Shown: positions 11,481-23,497 of the stretch, one piece after another
Layout of the letters: the number at the start of each line of letters is the position of its first letter
Position numbering within the stretch: the first letter of the stretch is position 1
Assembly (NCBI GenBank): GCA_958430865.1
Contig: CAUDNR010000879.1
Coordinates: 3,325-67,324 of the forward strand
DNA: 64,000 nt
Source of the DNA: Entrophospora sp. SA101
Taxonomy: Eukaryota > Glomeromycota > Glomeromycetes > Entrophosporales > Entrophosporaceae
Direction of reading: 5' to 3'
Position numbers and translations under genes: made by a program
The notes under the pieces: model-generated
Told to the model about the DNA's origin: nothing
Database searches by the model: none
Seen by the model: only the letters and a program-made list of their open reading frames with translations

Positions 11481-12905
11481 TTAAAGCCACATATTAAATG
11501 CATAAATCTTTACTTAAAAATGTAAAAAAAAAAAAAAAAGTTATTGATATAGTGGTAAAATGATATAATAATAATTGTAATAATAATGTGTTTTATTTTT
11601 GTTGCCGATTGTTTTATTAAAAACGTTCCACCGAGGAAACGATCAGCGGAGGAAAGAAACATTTTGTATTTTGAAATTTATGGTAAAGAGCATTGAGAAA
11701 ACAATTTCCACCTCAGGATGTAGTTTCTCTGTCTGGCTGTTCATAAAACTCAAGGATTGACCCTGTCACACATAACATTGAACGTTGATGAAAATATGTT
11801 TGCCGAAGGGCAAGTGTCCTAGAAAAACTGCAGATCCTTGATTATTCTCATTCTCAATTAAAAATTTCTAGGGGCTACTTTAGAAAGGGTATAAAAGATT
11901 AGAGGCCATGAGTATTGATGGGTTGCAAAAACTAACAACGGTGTATAGATGTTATAGATGGTGTCTAAATTGTTTTAGGATATGAAGTATTGACAAAATG
12001 TCTAAAATGTCCAAACAATATACATAAATAGCAGTGATATTCAAAGAATATTGTCATAATTTAACCAAATTTGGAAATAATCTGTAGATTTCTTAAAAAT
12101 TTGTATATATGGCATAGTCGAACTTGTATTTTAGATTAGACATTACATCTTAATTGTCTAGATTGTCTTTATCAAAATGTGTTGATTTAGAACACCCTAT
12201 TACTATGATTAAATTTTCAGAACAAAAGTTCCATCCATATATATATATTAATATTAATACTTGTGTAATCGATAATTACACACACGATCTCTTATTAAAA
12301 TCTAGAATTATGATGATGATTCCAAATTTGTGAAAAACCTGATATATTATATATATGTGGGAGGTGAAACAAATTCCAAATATGTGATTTCATTCGTGTA
12401 ATGGCAATAGCAATTATAATAATGGCATTTCGGAAACAGTTCAGCATTTCTATTTTGGAAATAGAAACAATTTCGTCATAATAAGATTTAATATATTCAG
12501 AATTTCTTTAAAGAGTAACTTCCGAAATAGTTTCGGGTTCTAGTTATCACCATAATTAAATTGCATGACAAAAATTTTGTGCGTAAAAACGTCACAGTGT
12601 TACAACTTTGATCCCTGAAATAGTATGGCCCAAATAAAACGTGTTGGGAAAAAAATAGTAACAACAAGTGGAATTGTTCTTCAAAAAAATTTATATAAAA
12701 AAAGGGAAAAGTAAACAATAATAATAACAATAATAACAATAATAGAAATAATAATTATAATAATAAAAAATTTTTTTTTAAATAAAAGTAAAGTTTTTTT
12801 GTATTTAGAATTTTATTTTTAAATTGTTAAATGCATTTCAAATTTAAAGATTAATTTCTTCTTATTTTTGCTTATTTTTCAATAAATAATTAATTATTAA
12901 GAAAT
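11481..12905. other. Intergenic region upstream of the Asn-rich gene
   Basis: About 1.4 kb of AT-rich DNA with scattered poly-A/T runs and ATAATA repeats near 12715-12765. No convincing coding sequence or RNA gene seen. The last 100 bases before the ATG at 12906 are A/T tracts, as expected for a 5' leader. Mirrored at 40622-42046. Confidence 0.5.
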
Positions 12906-13331
12906 ATGCGTGAGTTAGTTTTAGTTCGTAAGCTAGAAGGTGAAAAGAGAAAAACGAATCATGGCAATGAAAGTAGCGGCAACAATAATAGTAGCAGCAA
13001 AAATAATGATATTGATAATGAAAAAATAAATGAAAATAGCAATTATAATAAAAATATTGAAGATAATAATAATAAATTAAATGATAATGACAGTAATAAT
13101 AATCATAATAATAATAATAATAAATTAAATGGTAATGATAATGATAATAATAAAAATGATGATGATGATTCTTCAATTATAAAAGAGACAACTAACAATT
13201 ACATTAATGATGATATCAACCAATTAAAGCCATCATCAAATGACAATTTGGAATTATCAAATAAATTAGAAGACACATTTACAGCCAAAGAAATAAAGTC
13301 AAATAACGATGATGATGGTGATAATGATGAT

Positions 13332-13370
<39 letters not shown>

Positions 13371-16035
13371 AATGTTGATGATGATAATAATAGTAAAGAA
13401 GAAGCAATTTTATTTTCAAAATCAGAAGAAGAAAGGTCAATATTACGAACCAAAAGAGAAAGTCTTAAAGAGTTCTTTTTACATAAGCAACCTTATAACA
13501 TCAATAAAGACAAGTCTAAAGGTGAACACGAGACATTAAAGTTAAATAATAATAATATCAAGATATTTACATCAACGGTTCAAACAGAAATAAAAGAAGA
13601 GATTGTTAATGGTATATCAGCTGATGAAAGGTAATTTAATATTTGGGAAAAAAATAATTGGTATTTAAAAATTGATTCTAATTTAATTTTTTTCAAAAAA
13701 TAAAATAAAATCAAAAAGTGGGGTAAGTTCTATTGAAGCAATAACTACAACTAAAATAGTCATATCTGATTCTTCAAAGGAACTAAGTCCCGATGAGAAA
13801 CGTCAAAGAGCTGCTGCGACTCGTTCAAAACAAAGCATGGAATTAAAAAATCTCATGAAACAAAAGAAGCGCGAACAAAATTTAGATAATAATGATGAAA
13901 CTATTATGTTTGTTCCTAAAAATTTAATTGATTCGCTAAATGAACAAAAAAAGTAAGCAGGATATTTAAGAATTATACCGTTTTTTTTATTTTGGTTATT
14001 TTAATTTATTAATCCATATTAATCAACATTTTATTTGATTGATTTCTTTAAAATTTTAAATTATAGAAAATCTGTTAATACAACGGCAGCAGATGTTGAA
14101 TCAGATGGATCAGTAGATTTGGATGATTTGATTGGCCAAATCAGTGATTTAGAGTCAGGAACTGTCGCCAACCTTGATGAAGAAGATGACTTATGTGATG
14201 ACAATGATGACTTTTGGAAAATTGAACCAGATGAGGTATTTCATAATAATTATACATAAAAATACTTTGTATATCGTTTTATTCCTTGCTCAATTACATT
14301 AAACTTCTTGTTAAAATTTTAGGTTTTAAGAAATCTCACACCATCAACTACTCCTTTAGCTACTCCTTTACGAGGTCCGTCACCAAACTCGCAAATTTCA
14401 TCTTCAACCTATAATCTAACAAGACCTACTAGTACCATAGCTGAGGAAGATGAAAATCTAAGTGATACTCCACTCGAAGTGGACAAGCAAGAAGCAGATG
14501 ATCTTTGGAAAACCTCAAATACAAATAAGGAATTCGATGTAAAGTATAATAATTTACAAATAGTTTTTTCCTTGATTACTATTATTATTTAATTTGTTAT
14601 CGTTAAATATAAATGTATCGATTCTTAGATGGAATCAAAAGAAGAGGATGAATTAGATTTGTTATTAGACACAGAAATCATGCCAATTTTAAAACCTTCT
14701 TCACCATCACCTGTTCCCACACCAAATTCTTCATTGTCTGGTGGTAAAATGGGAATTCCTTCCGGCCTATCCAAGTCTGCATTTTATAGCTTAAGTTATG
14801 TAAGATCACCATTATCACCCAATTCATCGCAAGCTTCATCTGTGGTAGATCCTGAGGAATTTGAAACATTATCAAACGGATCTCATACTTCTACTAGCTC
14901 AAGAAGTATTTCTGCGTCTGGGATAAGAAGACCATCGAACACCACAGGAATAAGATCACCAACTCGTAATGATAGAAGTCCATCTAAAATAGCAAGATCT
15001 GGTGCTTTGTCCCCAAGGTATCCGAGATCATTAAGTCGCGCGAGTAATAGTTCAGCCGAAGAGAGTACCACTTCGTCTATTGGTGGAGCAATATCTCCAA
15101 CAAGAATTGCGTCACCGACCAGAGGATATCACTTATCAATGTATAATACTCCTACAAGTTTCCGTCAAAGATCCATCAGTGGTGTTAGCAGTAGTTCAGC
15201 AGATGAGATTTTATCAAGACCACAAACATCACCCCCTACATATAGATCATTAAGTAGAATTGGTGGAAATATCGGAGGAAATAAATCATCCACTTCAACC
15301 GATTCACCCAAGCAAATTCGCAGTAGCTTGCCGCCACCATCGTCATCGACTAAAAATAATGCCAAAACTTCTAAAACTGGACCTAAACGCCCTACTTCAC
15401 AACCAGCATCTTCAAATATTACTTCTTCAGGTTTATTAAGTCCTTCTAGCAGAGCAGGTATAACTAATTCTCGTAACAATAATGTTCCAGCAAATGGTTC
15501 ATTAAATAGATTTGGCAAACCTGCTAAAACTTACACCAATTCGCCAAATAATAAAAATAGCAACAACAGCAATAGCAATATTAACAACAACAACAATAAT
15601 AAATCACCATCAAATAATAGAACACCTAAAAATGATTCGCGTAAACTTAGCATTCAAAGTGCAGATAGTCATGACGAACATTCAGGTTCAAGTATGATTT
15701 TTAGTCCTCCAGAATCACCTGTTGGTAGTTCAGAAACAGAGTCTTTAACAAGTACAATGTCGTATGGGTCTTCTGCTGGTAGAGTAGCATCACCATCACA
15801 AGTTTATAATAATAATTCAAATAATTTTTCAATGCTTCCATCACCGACTAATTTTTCTGATAAAAAATCTGCAACAATAACAGTTGCTCCTACAGTTGTC
15901 TCCACAACAACAACAACACCATCAACATCAACATCTAGTAAATTGCCAACTACAAGACAATCATCAAAACTTCCAACGTCTGGCGGTCACACGGGAATAA
16001 AAATACCTACAACATTCAGAAAATTCAACAAATAA
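12906..16035 (+). CDS. Asn- and Ser/Pro-rich disordered protein, 5 exons, 916 aa, function unknown
   Basis: Exons 12906-13630, 13719-13952, 14067-14235, 14323-14538 and 14629-16035 join in frame (2751 bases) with GT-AG borders. The N-terminus MRELVLVRKLEGEKRK is followed by about 130 residues dominated by Asn/Asp, including a 14-Asn run. A charged helix-like stretch (KRESLKEFFLHKQ) follows, then PDEKRQRAAATRSKQSMELK with LMKQKKREQN. The next segments are acidic: VDLDDLIGQISDLESG, DDFWKIEPDE and EADDLWKTSN. The last 450 residues are Ser/Thr/Pro-rich with many RSP/SPT-type sites and end in IKIPTTFRKFNK. I recognise no named family. The SP/TP density suggests phosphorylation by proline-directed kinases, and the basic Ser-rich tail is reminiscent of microtubule-associated or cell-cycle proteins, but that is only inference. 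It lies head-to-tail with shugoshin 410 bp downstream. Identical copy at 37492-40621. Confidence 0.85.
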
Positions 16036-16444
16036 TAATAATATTTAATAATAATAATATATATAATATCAAATTAATTTTATGTATTATTATTAACATT
16101 AATATTTAGTTTGCTGTTATATATATATTATTTATTGTACATATAAATTTATTATTATTATTATTTATGTATTTATATATCACGATTTAGAGTGCGCATT
16201 TATATATCTCTTTTAATTAATTAATAATTTCATTGCATATGGTCAGAAATAAAACATTTTACGTGCTTTGGCTTCAAAATAGTCTATTAAAAGTAAAAAT
16301 TGGTTCTTCATATTCACAATACAATATAAGACATTTAACTGTTATTTTCATTCATAAAAACAATTCTTTTTTTTTTTTGAGACACTTTTTTAAAAGTAGC
16401 AAAAGTGTGAAAAATATTAATTTGAAGAAACTAATTTTAAATAA

Positions 16445-18197
16445 ATGGATTTATGTAAGCATATTTGAGAGTGTTATAAATTACATGCGTTTTATATTTT
16501 ATTTACAAATAAATAATTACAGTATTGCAACAATACCGTAAACAAAACGAGACAATTGCTAAGTAAGTTATTAAAAACAAAATAAAATTTCACGCGTTTT
16601 TCAATATTTTCCTTCATTGTTATCATCATTACAGATCAAATGCAAAATATGCTCTACGTCTTCGTAGAGCAGAAAATGATATCAATAAACTTCAACACGA
16701 GAATATTGAGCAGCGAGACGCAATTATAGACCTGCAACAAAAAATTAATCAACTAAATAAAATAAACAGTTCAAATAAAGAGATACTTAAAAATAAATTA
16801 AAGGTTAATATTTATAGTCTGCTATTTATTAATCATTCTCATTGACTATTAATATTTATGCATGTTTTCTTTAGATCGCTTATTCACAAATATCTGAAAT
16901 AATTGAAGGGATTTTCGAAGCGGCTATTAATTCCATCGATTCAGATGAAGGCATTTTAACTTGTTCCAAATAGCAAAACTTAAACATCCACTACTATTTA
17001 GCAATAATGTAATAATTATATCTAATAATTTTAGATGCCAATAATAATAATATGACAGAAGATCCTTTCAACCTCGATCTCGACACTAAATTGGAAGCAA
17101 TGCCCAAGAAAAAAAAGCAAAGGGTAAAATTTGTGTAATTATTTCTATTACTTTAATATAACGAACTATTCAATTAAATATATTTGTTTATTCACCTTTA
17201 GCTTTCTGGTTTTATTAAGAAAGAAAATAAGAGATTGGAGACTATTGAAGAATCTCCTGTTCTTATAGAGAAAGTAAATACAATGTATGCACGAAATATA
17301 AAAAATTACTAAAATACATTCCCTCATTTAATAAAAAAAAAAACTAAAAATCTTCATTATTGTAGAGATGATTTTAATAGGCCTTCTTCATCTTTACAAT
17401 CATCATCAGAACATAGTCCAATATCGTTAGATTCTACATCAAGTTTTTTACCATCAACATCTTCAACTTCATTCTCATCGTTAATAATAAATGATTATCC
17501 AACAATTACAACAACCGATCATCCAAATTCCATCACTCTTTTTGATATTAGTAACCCACTTCAAATTGTAGAATATGGTGGTATTAGTAATAATGCCATT
17601 GATAGCTATGCTCATAATGATAATGATAATGATAACGGAATAACAGAAATTTCTAATCAATCAGGACCAGGTTCATCATCATCATCATCGCCGCCGCCGC
17701 CGCCGCCGTTGTCGTTGTCGTTATCACCATTAGCTAGTTTCGACAACTTTGACACTTTGGTAGAAATTAAAAAAAGTTATCCGCCTAATAACCATGATGA
17801 AGCTATTAAGTCAGATTCTTTATCTAATAATGAAGATGGTAATTAATAAAAAAACTAGGTTTCTTATACATATATATTAGTTTTATAGATATTGATATAA
17901 TATTTTATTTTTTCCTATAAACAATAAAGATACATCAGTCGATCAAGATGATAATGGTGATTTTAAACGAAGAAGAACCCAAGTAAATTATGCTGAACCT
18001 AATCTTCGAAAGTTAGTATATTAAAATATTGAGAAATTTTAATCATTTATTTATATCATTTAACTAATTGTATTAAAAAACGAATCATTAGAAAACTACG
18101 TCGTGGAGATCCTCAGACTAATTCTTTTGGGTTAACTAATTCAGATTTAGAAAAAATGTCTAAAAAAAATAGCCGTAAATCTTTTTCGAACAGATAA
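16445..18197 (+). CDS. SGO1: Shugoshin (centromeric cohesion protector), 9 exons
   Basis: Shugoshin recruits PP2A to centromeres and protects cohesin. Exons are 16445-16454, 16523-16562, 16635-16803, 16875 to 16950 or 16962, 17035-17123, 17202-17284, 17366-17838, 17930-18011 and 18092-18197. The N-terminus (MDLLLQQYRKQNETIAK, then SNAKYALRLRRAENDINKL) is the conserved shugoshin coiled coil, continuing to about residue 80. The middle is Ser/Pro/Asn-rich with a run of Pro. The C-terminus has the diagnostic basic SGO motif (RRRTQVNYAEPNLRKKLRRG). Length is about 375-379 residues, within the fungal range. The 10-base first exon is inferred from the frame and a GTAAGC donor. The exon-4 donor is either GC (16951) or an unusual GTTCC (16963). 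Identical coding sequence at 35329-37082; the only arm indel lies in the intron after exon 7. Confidence 0.9.
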
Positions 18198-18324
18198 TAT
18201 TAACATCATTTATTTATATATTTATAATTAACATAAGAAGGAAATTGTTAATCCGTTGACATGTAGAGTTAGTTAAAAGTTCAAAAATATTTTCGTAATA
18301 CCAAAGTAAATTTTCACATACATA

Positions 18325-18725
18325 CAGTCAACCTCGTTTCAACGAATGTATGGGACCAACCACTTTAAATTCGTTGAAACAAGAATATTAATAGTTATTT
18401 ATTGAAAAAGCTAAATTATGCGATCTTTTAGTCTTGCTTAAGCCATCTATCCGATTCCTTTAATATCACTAACTTGTCCTGCATTAATTCCATATTTTTA
18501 TGTTAAATCAATATTTTTTGGTTGAGTTCTAGTTTGTTTTTGTAATATATTATAAGAAGATAAGAAAAAGGGTGATAATGATAGTTGTTGAAGCATTTTT
18601 ATAAAGAGATTATTAATTGTATATAGATTTTTTTTGATAACTCTGTACATCACGTGACTTGGTGGAATCATATCCTTTGATTTCTTGTTCGTTAATTCAG
18701 GACAACCAATCAATTTTTTGTGCAA
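18325..18725 (-). mobile_element. Remnant of a pogo/Tigger-like (Tc1-mariner superfamily) DNA transposon
   Basis: A terminal repeat starting CAGTCAACCTCG directly after a TA dinucleotide lies at 18325, typical of pogo-type ends. Inside, on the minus strand, a frame with NIDLT, then KYGINAGQVSDI and, after a one-base shift, LKESDRWLKQD resembles the helix-turn-helix DNA-binding part of pogo/CENP-B-type transposases. The open frame at 18725-18498 (MHKKLIGCPELTNKK) leads into it. The catalytic domain and the other end are missing. Mirrored at 34801-35201. Confidence 0.6.
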
Positions 18726-20190
18726 GGCCTTTCATAAAGATATTCTAATAGTATGAGACATCGTTTGTTCTATGAACACCAAAAATTATAGATAGATCGT
18801 AGTTGTGTAGATTGTTTTTATATAGACTGATGATTTTGCCACATTGACTTTCAGTTAAAGCTGGCATTTAAGTTTAAAACCTTTCAAAAAGGTTTGTTTA
18901 AAAATTTTGCTTGTCACAAAGTATTTCCAAATCAACATACAATTCACTTATTATCATATGTCAAAACATCAGATAAGATTGTTATGTGTGTTTCTGAACA
19001 ATTTATTTTTTGGAAACAGGGATATTTTGTCGGTCAAAGTTTTATTTTTTTTTAATTATTAATTTAATTCCGAGTTATTTCTATTTTTATTTTACTTTTA
19101 TATTTATTTGGATTGCATTTTATTATAGCATCATAATCAGTTAACTTTATTCAGTAGGAATTGTCGTGTTTAGAACATAATATTCTGTTTAGAACACTAT
19201 CTTGTGTGAAAGACATGATATAAACTTATGTTAAAGTCATAGATAATGCGATCTTGCGTTGAGGATATTACTAATTAACTTAATTGTTTAAAATGACTGG
19301 TGAAGATCCTTCCAAAAAAAAGTCTTTCTTTATCACGTTTATACTTGATATTAATAGCAACGATTTTCTCCGAAAATTCTAAAATTAGCCACAAACCTTA
19401 ATTTTTGACATCACATGTCGTGAAAATGAGAATTTGCAATTCACGTACGTGAAATTCAAATTAGCCAATCAGAATTTCATATCCGAACGCCCCACCCCAA
19501 AATTTTCATTCATAGTTTCAATTTCACATACAAAACAGACACAGGACTTATTCCTTTCTTCATACTCAAATTAGGGAAGAAGGTTATTAATAAATAGAGA
19601 AAGATCTTGGTGTTAAAGTTTATCAACCAAATACCGCATTTGGAATTAATTATCTCTTTTGGTCATTACGCCCGATGATCGATCTCCTGCTCATTTCTTT
19701 TCAATCATTCATCAAGTTTATAAAGGTAAAAAATAAAAATCTTAGTTTTAAAGTAAGAAGTAATGCTGTTTTTGAATAACTATAGTTTGACATAGAGCCT
19801 CTATCAATATGAGAGAGGGTTCATTAAGAAGCCATAATGACAGTTTTATTTTGATTAATAATGAGTGATGTTTATTTTATTAAAAATAAAGAGATGTTTT
19901 AAAACCCTGATTGGTTACACAGACCGGGAATTTTCTATTTTATTCACACATTTACTTGACAAAAAAAAAAAAGGAAAGTTTAATATTAAGGGGTAAATTT
20001 CGAGGAATCCATGCCGCGATTTTGGCCTTTTTTATTGAAAAGCCACACAACAACCGCCAAATAATAATTTGATTACGCGTTTATTACTTTCAATTTACAA
20101 AATTTAAAGTCATACATTTTTTTAAAAAAATCAGAATATCTACACTCAAACAACCAATGCTTATCAACTGAATACCCATTGACGATATCA
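18726..20190. other. Intergenic DNA between the pogo remnant and UNG, with a decayed gene piece
   Basis: Mostly AT-rich and non-coding. On the plus strand at about 19590-19727 a peptide-like stretch reads EKDLGVKVYQPNTAFGINYL and then, after a frame change, RPDDRSPAHFFSIIHQVYK before a donor-like GGTAAA. This looks like one exon of a decayed gene I cannot name. A short frame MTGEDPSKKKSFFITF starts at about 19293. Mirrored at 33336-34800. Confidence 0.35.
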
Positions 20191-21588
20191 TCATTTTTTC
20201 TCGTTATTGTCATCATCATCAGTTTTGTCCAAGCAATTCCAATTAATTTCGTCTTTACCATTGGCCTTCAAGTACTCGTTGGCTTTTGACCAATGTTTAC
20301 AATCAAAGAAACCTCGAGACGCAGATAATGGTGAAGGATGAACAGCTTGTAGAACACAATGTTTTCCCTATTCATACAGGGTATATGTGGTTGATATTAA
20401 ATGTTTAATATAATTCTTCATATAAACATTGTCAATTTAAATTAAATTATTACCTTGTTGATATTCTTTCCTCTTTTTATGGCATGATTTCCCCAAAGCA
20501 TGAATACTAATCCACTTTTTTTATTGTTCAGATATTGAATTATTGCATCTAGAGAACAGAATGATTGATTATTCAATGAAAATAATCTTTATATAGTATC
20601 ATTTTATAAATATATATTTTATAATAATTACCCGTAAATTTTTCCCATCCTTTATTGCTATGACTTGCTGCTTCATGTGCACGTACGGTAAGTGATGTAT
20701 TTAACAATAAAACACCTTCCTTTGCCCAATTAGAAAGATTTCTAAAAAACATTATATTATTTATATTATTTACACTTGCATTCATATTCAATTAATATAT
20801 TAATATAATAAATATTATTATTTACCCGTGATTTGGAATTTTAAATGATTCAATATCATATTTCAATGCTTTATATATATTGAGAAGAGAGGGTGGTGGT
20901 GTTACTTTGTGCGGTACACTAAAGCAAAGTCCATGTGCTTGACCAACATCGTGATACGGATCTAAAAAATCATAAAATTTAATTTATTAATTATGTAATT
21001 ACACGTACGCATATATATATATCGATATTAATGATGATTAGGAACCTTGACCAATGATTACAACTTTTACAGAAGATGGAGGTGTCATCCTTGACCAATT
21101 ATAAATATCTGGTTCTAATAATATATTAATAATACATTAATATATATAATTTATGATAAATATATTTATTATTGTTGGATTAATTGATTAATACATACCA
21201 GGTGGAAAAATTTTATGACCTTTTTTTTTTTCTTCTTCAAGAAATTTCTTCAACTTTTTTCCCCAAATATAATAAATAATAACATAAATTTTACGTGTTA
21301 TAAAAAATTCTTTCCAAATAAAAAACCCCTTATGTTTCCTAATTATTTCACCTCGATAAAATAAGGTTCTTGAATTTCCTTGAGCAAAACTTTTAACCAT
21401 TCATTATTAATAGTTTTCAATTCTAAACTTAACAATTCCTTATTTTTAATTTCAAGTTCTTCAATTTTAATTGGAGGAGCAGGTTTTGGAGTGAGCCAAG
21501 AAGTTAAGGAAGTTTGTTGCCTTTTATTAATTTTGACAGAAGAAGTTTTATTATCATCATTACTACTTTCGTTGGGTCTCTTGATCAT
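20191..21588 (-). CDS. UNG1: Uracil-DNA glycosylase (UNG family 1), 7 exons, 292 aa
   Basis: Removes uracil from DNA as the first step of base-excision repair, in nucleus and/or mitochondria. Exons (minus strand) are 21588-21352, 21253-21199, 21114-21046, 20961-20826, 20741-20632, 20548-20454 and 20367-20191. The N-terminus has a PCNA-interacting-peptide-like segment ([10 protein letters not shown]). The catalytic water-activating motif is VVIIGQDPYHD with its Asp, followed by [27 protein letters not shown] is the uracil-binding strand, and [17 protein letters not shown] is the minor-groove/leucine-loop motif with the catalytic His. All hallmark residues are present, and the length fits fungal UNG. 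A non-conserved acidic/Asn tail ends the protein. Identical copy at 31938-33335. Confidence 0.95.
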
Positions 21589-22822
21589 TTTCGTTTGGTT
21601 TAGTTTGAAAAAAAAAAAATTCTTTTTTATCTACAAAAAATATTATTTTTATTATTTTTATTAATATTAAAAAAATTAAAAGGTTTGAATTATATTTTAA
21701 AGAAAAAGTAAAATAATTATGAAGGAAGAAAGGTTTTATTAATATAATCGGAGGGACCTGTATCAAATAGTTCTTACTTTGACACGTTTTTATGAATATG
21801 TTCCAGTGAAAAGGATAAATTTGATCCCTGAAATTTCTTTGTTCAAATGTGAAAATTTTTTAGTGAGAAGCATCGGAACTGGGATTGCCGATAATTCTTC
21901 ATTTCTTACCAAAAACAAAATAATTTGTTAATTAAATCAATGATCTCGCTAATAATGAAACAAGCAATGAATGAATGATTTCAAAACTGAAGAGTTGGAT
22001 TTCAGCTTAATATTAATATGGAATAGAATCCTCTGCAAAAATTACTAATATTTTAAAACACTTCGAGAAAATTCTTTCGCGTTTATTTTTTAATAAATAG
22101 AGTCATGAATGTATAATCATGTTATATATACGATCTTTTATTTTCTGAAAAAAAAAAAAAGAATTTGTCTATTAACTTCTAACAAGTCATTATTTAAATT
22201 ATTTGATCTTTATAATTATGAGTAAATAAATAGATGATACGAAGGAATGATTTTGATAAAGATTATGACAATATCATAGAAACCTACCAAATCACTAACT
22301 ATAAGCTACAAATCATACAGTCCTTTTCGATAAACCGAGGAATGGGGAAAAAGACCTTTATCAAAGAAACTTTGCTGGCAGACTCACTGCGCCTAACAGG
22401 ATGAGTCTGGAAAACACTTTCGATAACCGAAGGCATAAGCTCCAAGTGAAGACATGACAAACTTGGTAAACGTGCCAAGAATTTTCTCAAAGAACCCCAT
22501 GAAAAAAAAGGATCGATTCCAAAAAATTAAACTAGTCGGGAATTTGGTTACGAACTAACCATTTTAGAAATTAGTAAAGGAGTTTGCATGAAAGCACGTT
22601 CAAATTCAAAAACAAAGGAATGTAAGATAAAAAACAGATGCTGCACAAACTTCGTATGTTCTTTTTAGCACCAATGAAATCCCCCAAAGCATTCCCTTTG
22701 GGAATAAAAAAATAATTATGAATAGGTAATTTTTTCTCAAAAATATAATATAAAAATATTTATTTATTTGTTATTATGTCAATGATGATATTAATGATGA
22801 ATTTCTTTTAAATTTTAGGTGG
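21589..22822. other. Region upstream of UNG without a convincing gene
   Basis: AT-rich 5' region of UNG followed by a slightly richer segment. A 63-codon frame at 22490-22299 (MRKFLARLPSLSCLHLELMP) has no recognisable family or signal and may be a gene scrap. A GGGAATGC/GCATTCCC hairpin-like pair occurs near 22690-22705. Mirrored at 30704-31937. Confidence 0.4.
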
Positions 22823-22856
22823 AGTCGTTTTGAGTTTATATAAACTCAAAACGACT
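22823..22856. repeat. Perfect 34 bp palindrome
   Basis: AGTCGTTTTGAGTTTAT followed immediately by its exact reverse complement with no spacer. The TGAGTTT motif of the palindrome recurs as ACTCAAGT in the following ~40 bp repeats. It could extrude as a cruciform. Mirrored at 30670-30703. Confidence 0.95.
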
Positions 22857-22879
22857 TAGATTAGACTATAATAGTCTCA

Positions 22880-23092
22880 GGCATGACGTGTAGATCACAA
22901 AATTCAAGTCATTCAAGTGATGGGTAGATCATAAAACTCAAGTCATTCGAGTGTTGTACGTTTTGCGTTTGCCTCGTCAAAGATGAGACGTTTATAGTCT
23001 GCTCATCAAAAAACTCAAGTCATTCAAGCGATGGTTCAATCAAAAAACTCAAGTCATTTGATTGATGGGCATGTTATAAAACTCAAGTGTCG
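22880..23092. repeat. Interspersed ~40 bp repeats containing AAAACTCAAGTCATT
   Basis: About five copies of AAA(A)CTCAAGTCATTC(A/G)AGT, each followed by GATGGGTAGATCAT or a variant. Some copies are separated by a GACGAGGCAAACGC-like GC-richer insert. Mirrored at 30434-30646. Confidence 0.75.
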
Positions 23093-23300
23093 AATTGTTA
23101 TCTATTATATTACCCAAGGATGAGGCACGCAGTGCCGAATTGTTATCTATTTTATTACCCGAGGATGAGGCACGCAGTGCCGAATTGTTATCTATTTTAT
23201 TACCCGAGGATGAGGCACGTAGTGCCGAATCGTTAACATATCTGGTAATACGTCAAAGCATCCGATGATGAGGCACGTAATGCTGAATTGTTATCCTTAC
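23093..23300. repeat. 45 bp tandem repeat with GGCACGCAGTGCC hairpin
   Basis: Three close copies of a 45 bp unit (ATTGTTATCTATTTTATTAC, then CCGAGGATGAGGCACGCAGT, then GCCGA), followed by a longer variant with AACATATCTGGTAATACGTC. Each unit carries GGCAC-GCA-GTGCC, a 5 bp stem hairpin. Mirrored at 30226-30433. Confidence 0.85.
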
Positions 23301-23305
23301 TCGGT

Positions 23306-23365
23306 GACCCACCAAAGCATAATTTTATTATATATATATCTGTAATAATTTTACCTTGGTGTCCC
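23306..23365. repeat. Mini-palindromic element (copy a) containing the inner arm boundary
   Basis: Starts GACCCACCAAAGCATAATTT and ends TAATTTTACCTTGGTGTCCC, so the ends are inverted repeats of each other. Identity with the right arm (30161-30220) holds to 23350 and is lost from 23351, inside this element. Related copies lie at 23396-23497, 29937-30000 and 30020-30071. Confidence 0.8.
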
Positions 23366-23395
23366 ACTTTTTTACTCAAATAATACTTATCTGGT

Positions 23396-23497
23396 GACCC
23401 ACCAAAGCACAATTTTATATATTATATACGCACTCTATTTCAGAATGCTAGCATTTTATTCGAAATAGTACTCACACCGAAAAAACTTTGGTGGCCC
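23396..23497. repeat. Mini-palindromic element (copy b), longer form
   Basis: Starts GACCCACCAAAGCACAATTT and ends ACTTTGGTGGCCC, with an extra internal segment (TCAGAATGCTAGCATTTTAT, itself partly palindromic). Same family as copies a, c, d and e, but in the spacer outside the perfect arms. Confidence 0.75.

Larger units (their letters stand above)
1580..23350. repeat. Left arm of a ~21.77 kb near-perfect inverted repeat
   Basis: Reverse complement of 30176-51947. Paired coordinates sum to 53527 from the outer end to about 17847 and to 53526 from there inward. The step is explained by an A7 run at 17848-17854 against a T8 run near 35672-35679. All paired reading frames are identical in translation, including poly-Asn tracts and simple repeats. 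The outer edge lies in a kinase exon: the bases before position 1580 differ from the right-hand sequence beyond 51947. The inner edge lies inside a short palindromic element at 23306-23365. Confidence 0.95.

Noticed and set aside
13309..13539. Open frames overlapping the poly-Asn region (Thr-, Leu- or Tyr-rich frames on both strands, also 12862-13176 and 13199-13453)
   Set aside because: They are by-products of trinucleotide repeats in the Asn-rich exon and have no independent splice or start context.
15165..15518. 117-codon minus-strand frame inside the Asn/Ser-rich gene
   Set aside because: Shadow of the Ser-rich last exon; Leu/Val/Gly-rich composition follows from the complement of Ser/Thr codons.
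16233..16541. 102-codon frame overlapping the start of shugoshin
   Set aside because: It is hydrophobic and crosses the inferred shugoshin exon 1 and intron 1; no family or signal recognised.
23093..23300. CRISPR array
   Set aside because: The 45 bp units are direct tandem copies without unique spacers, and the genome is clearly eukaryotic (introns, eukaryotic ribosomal proteins).
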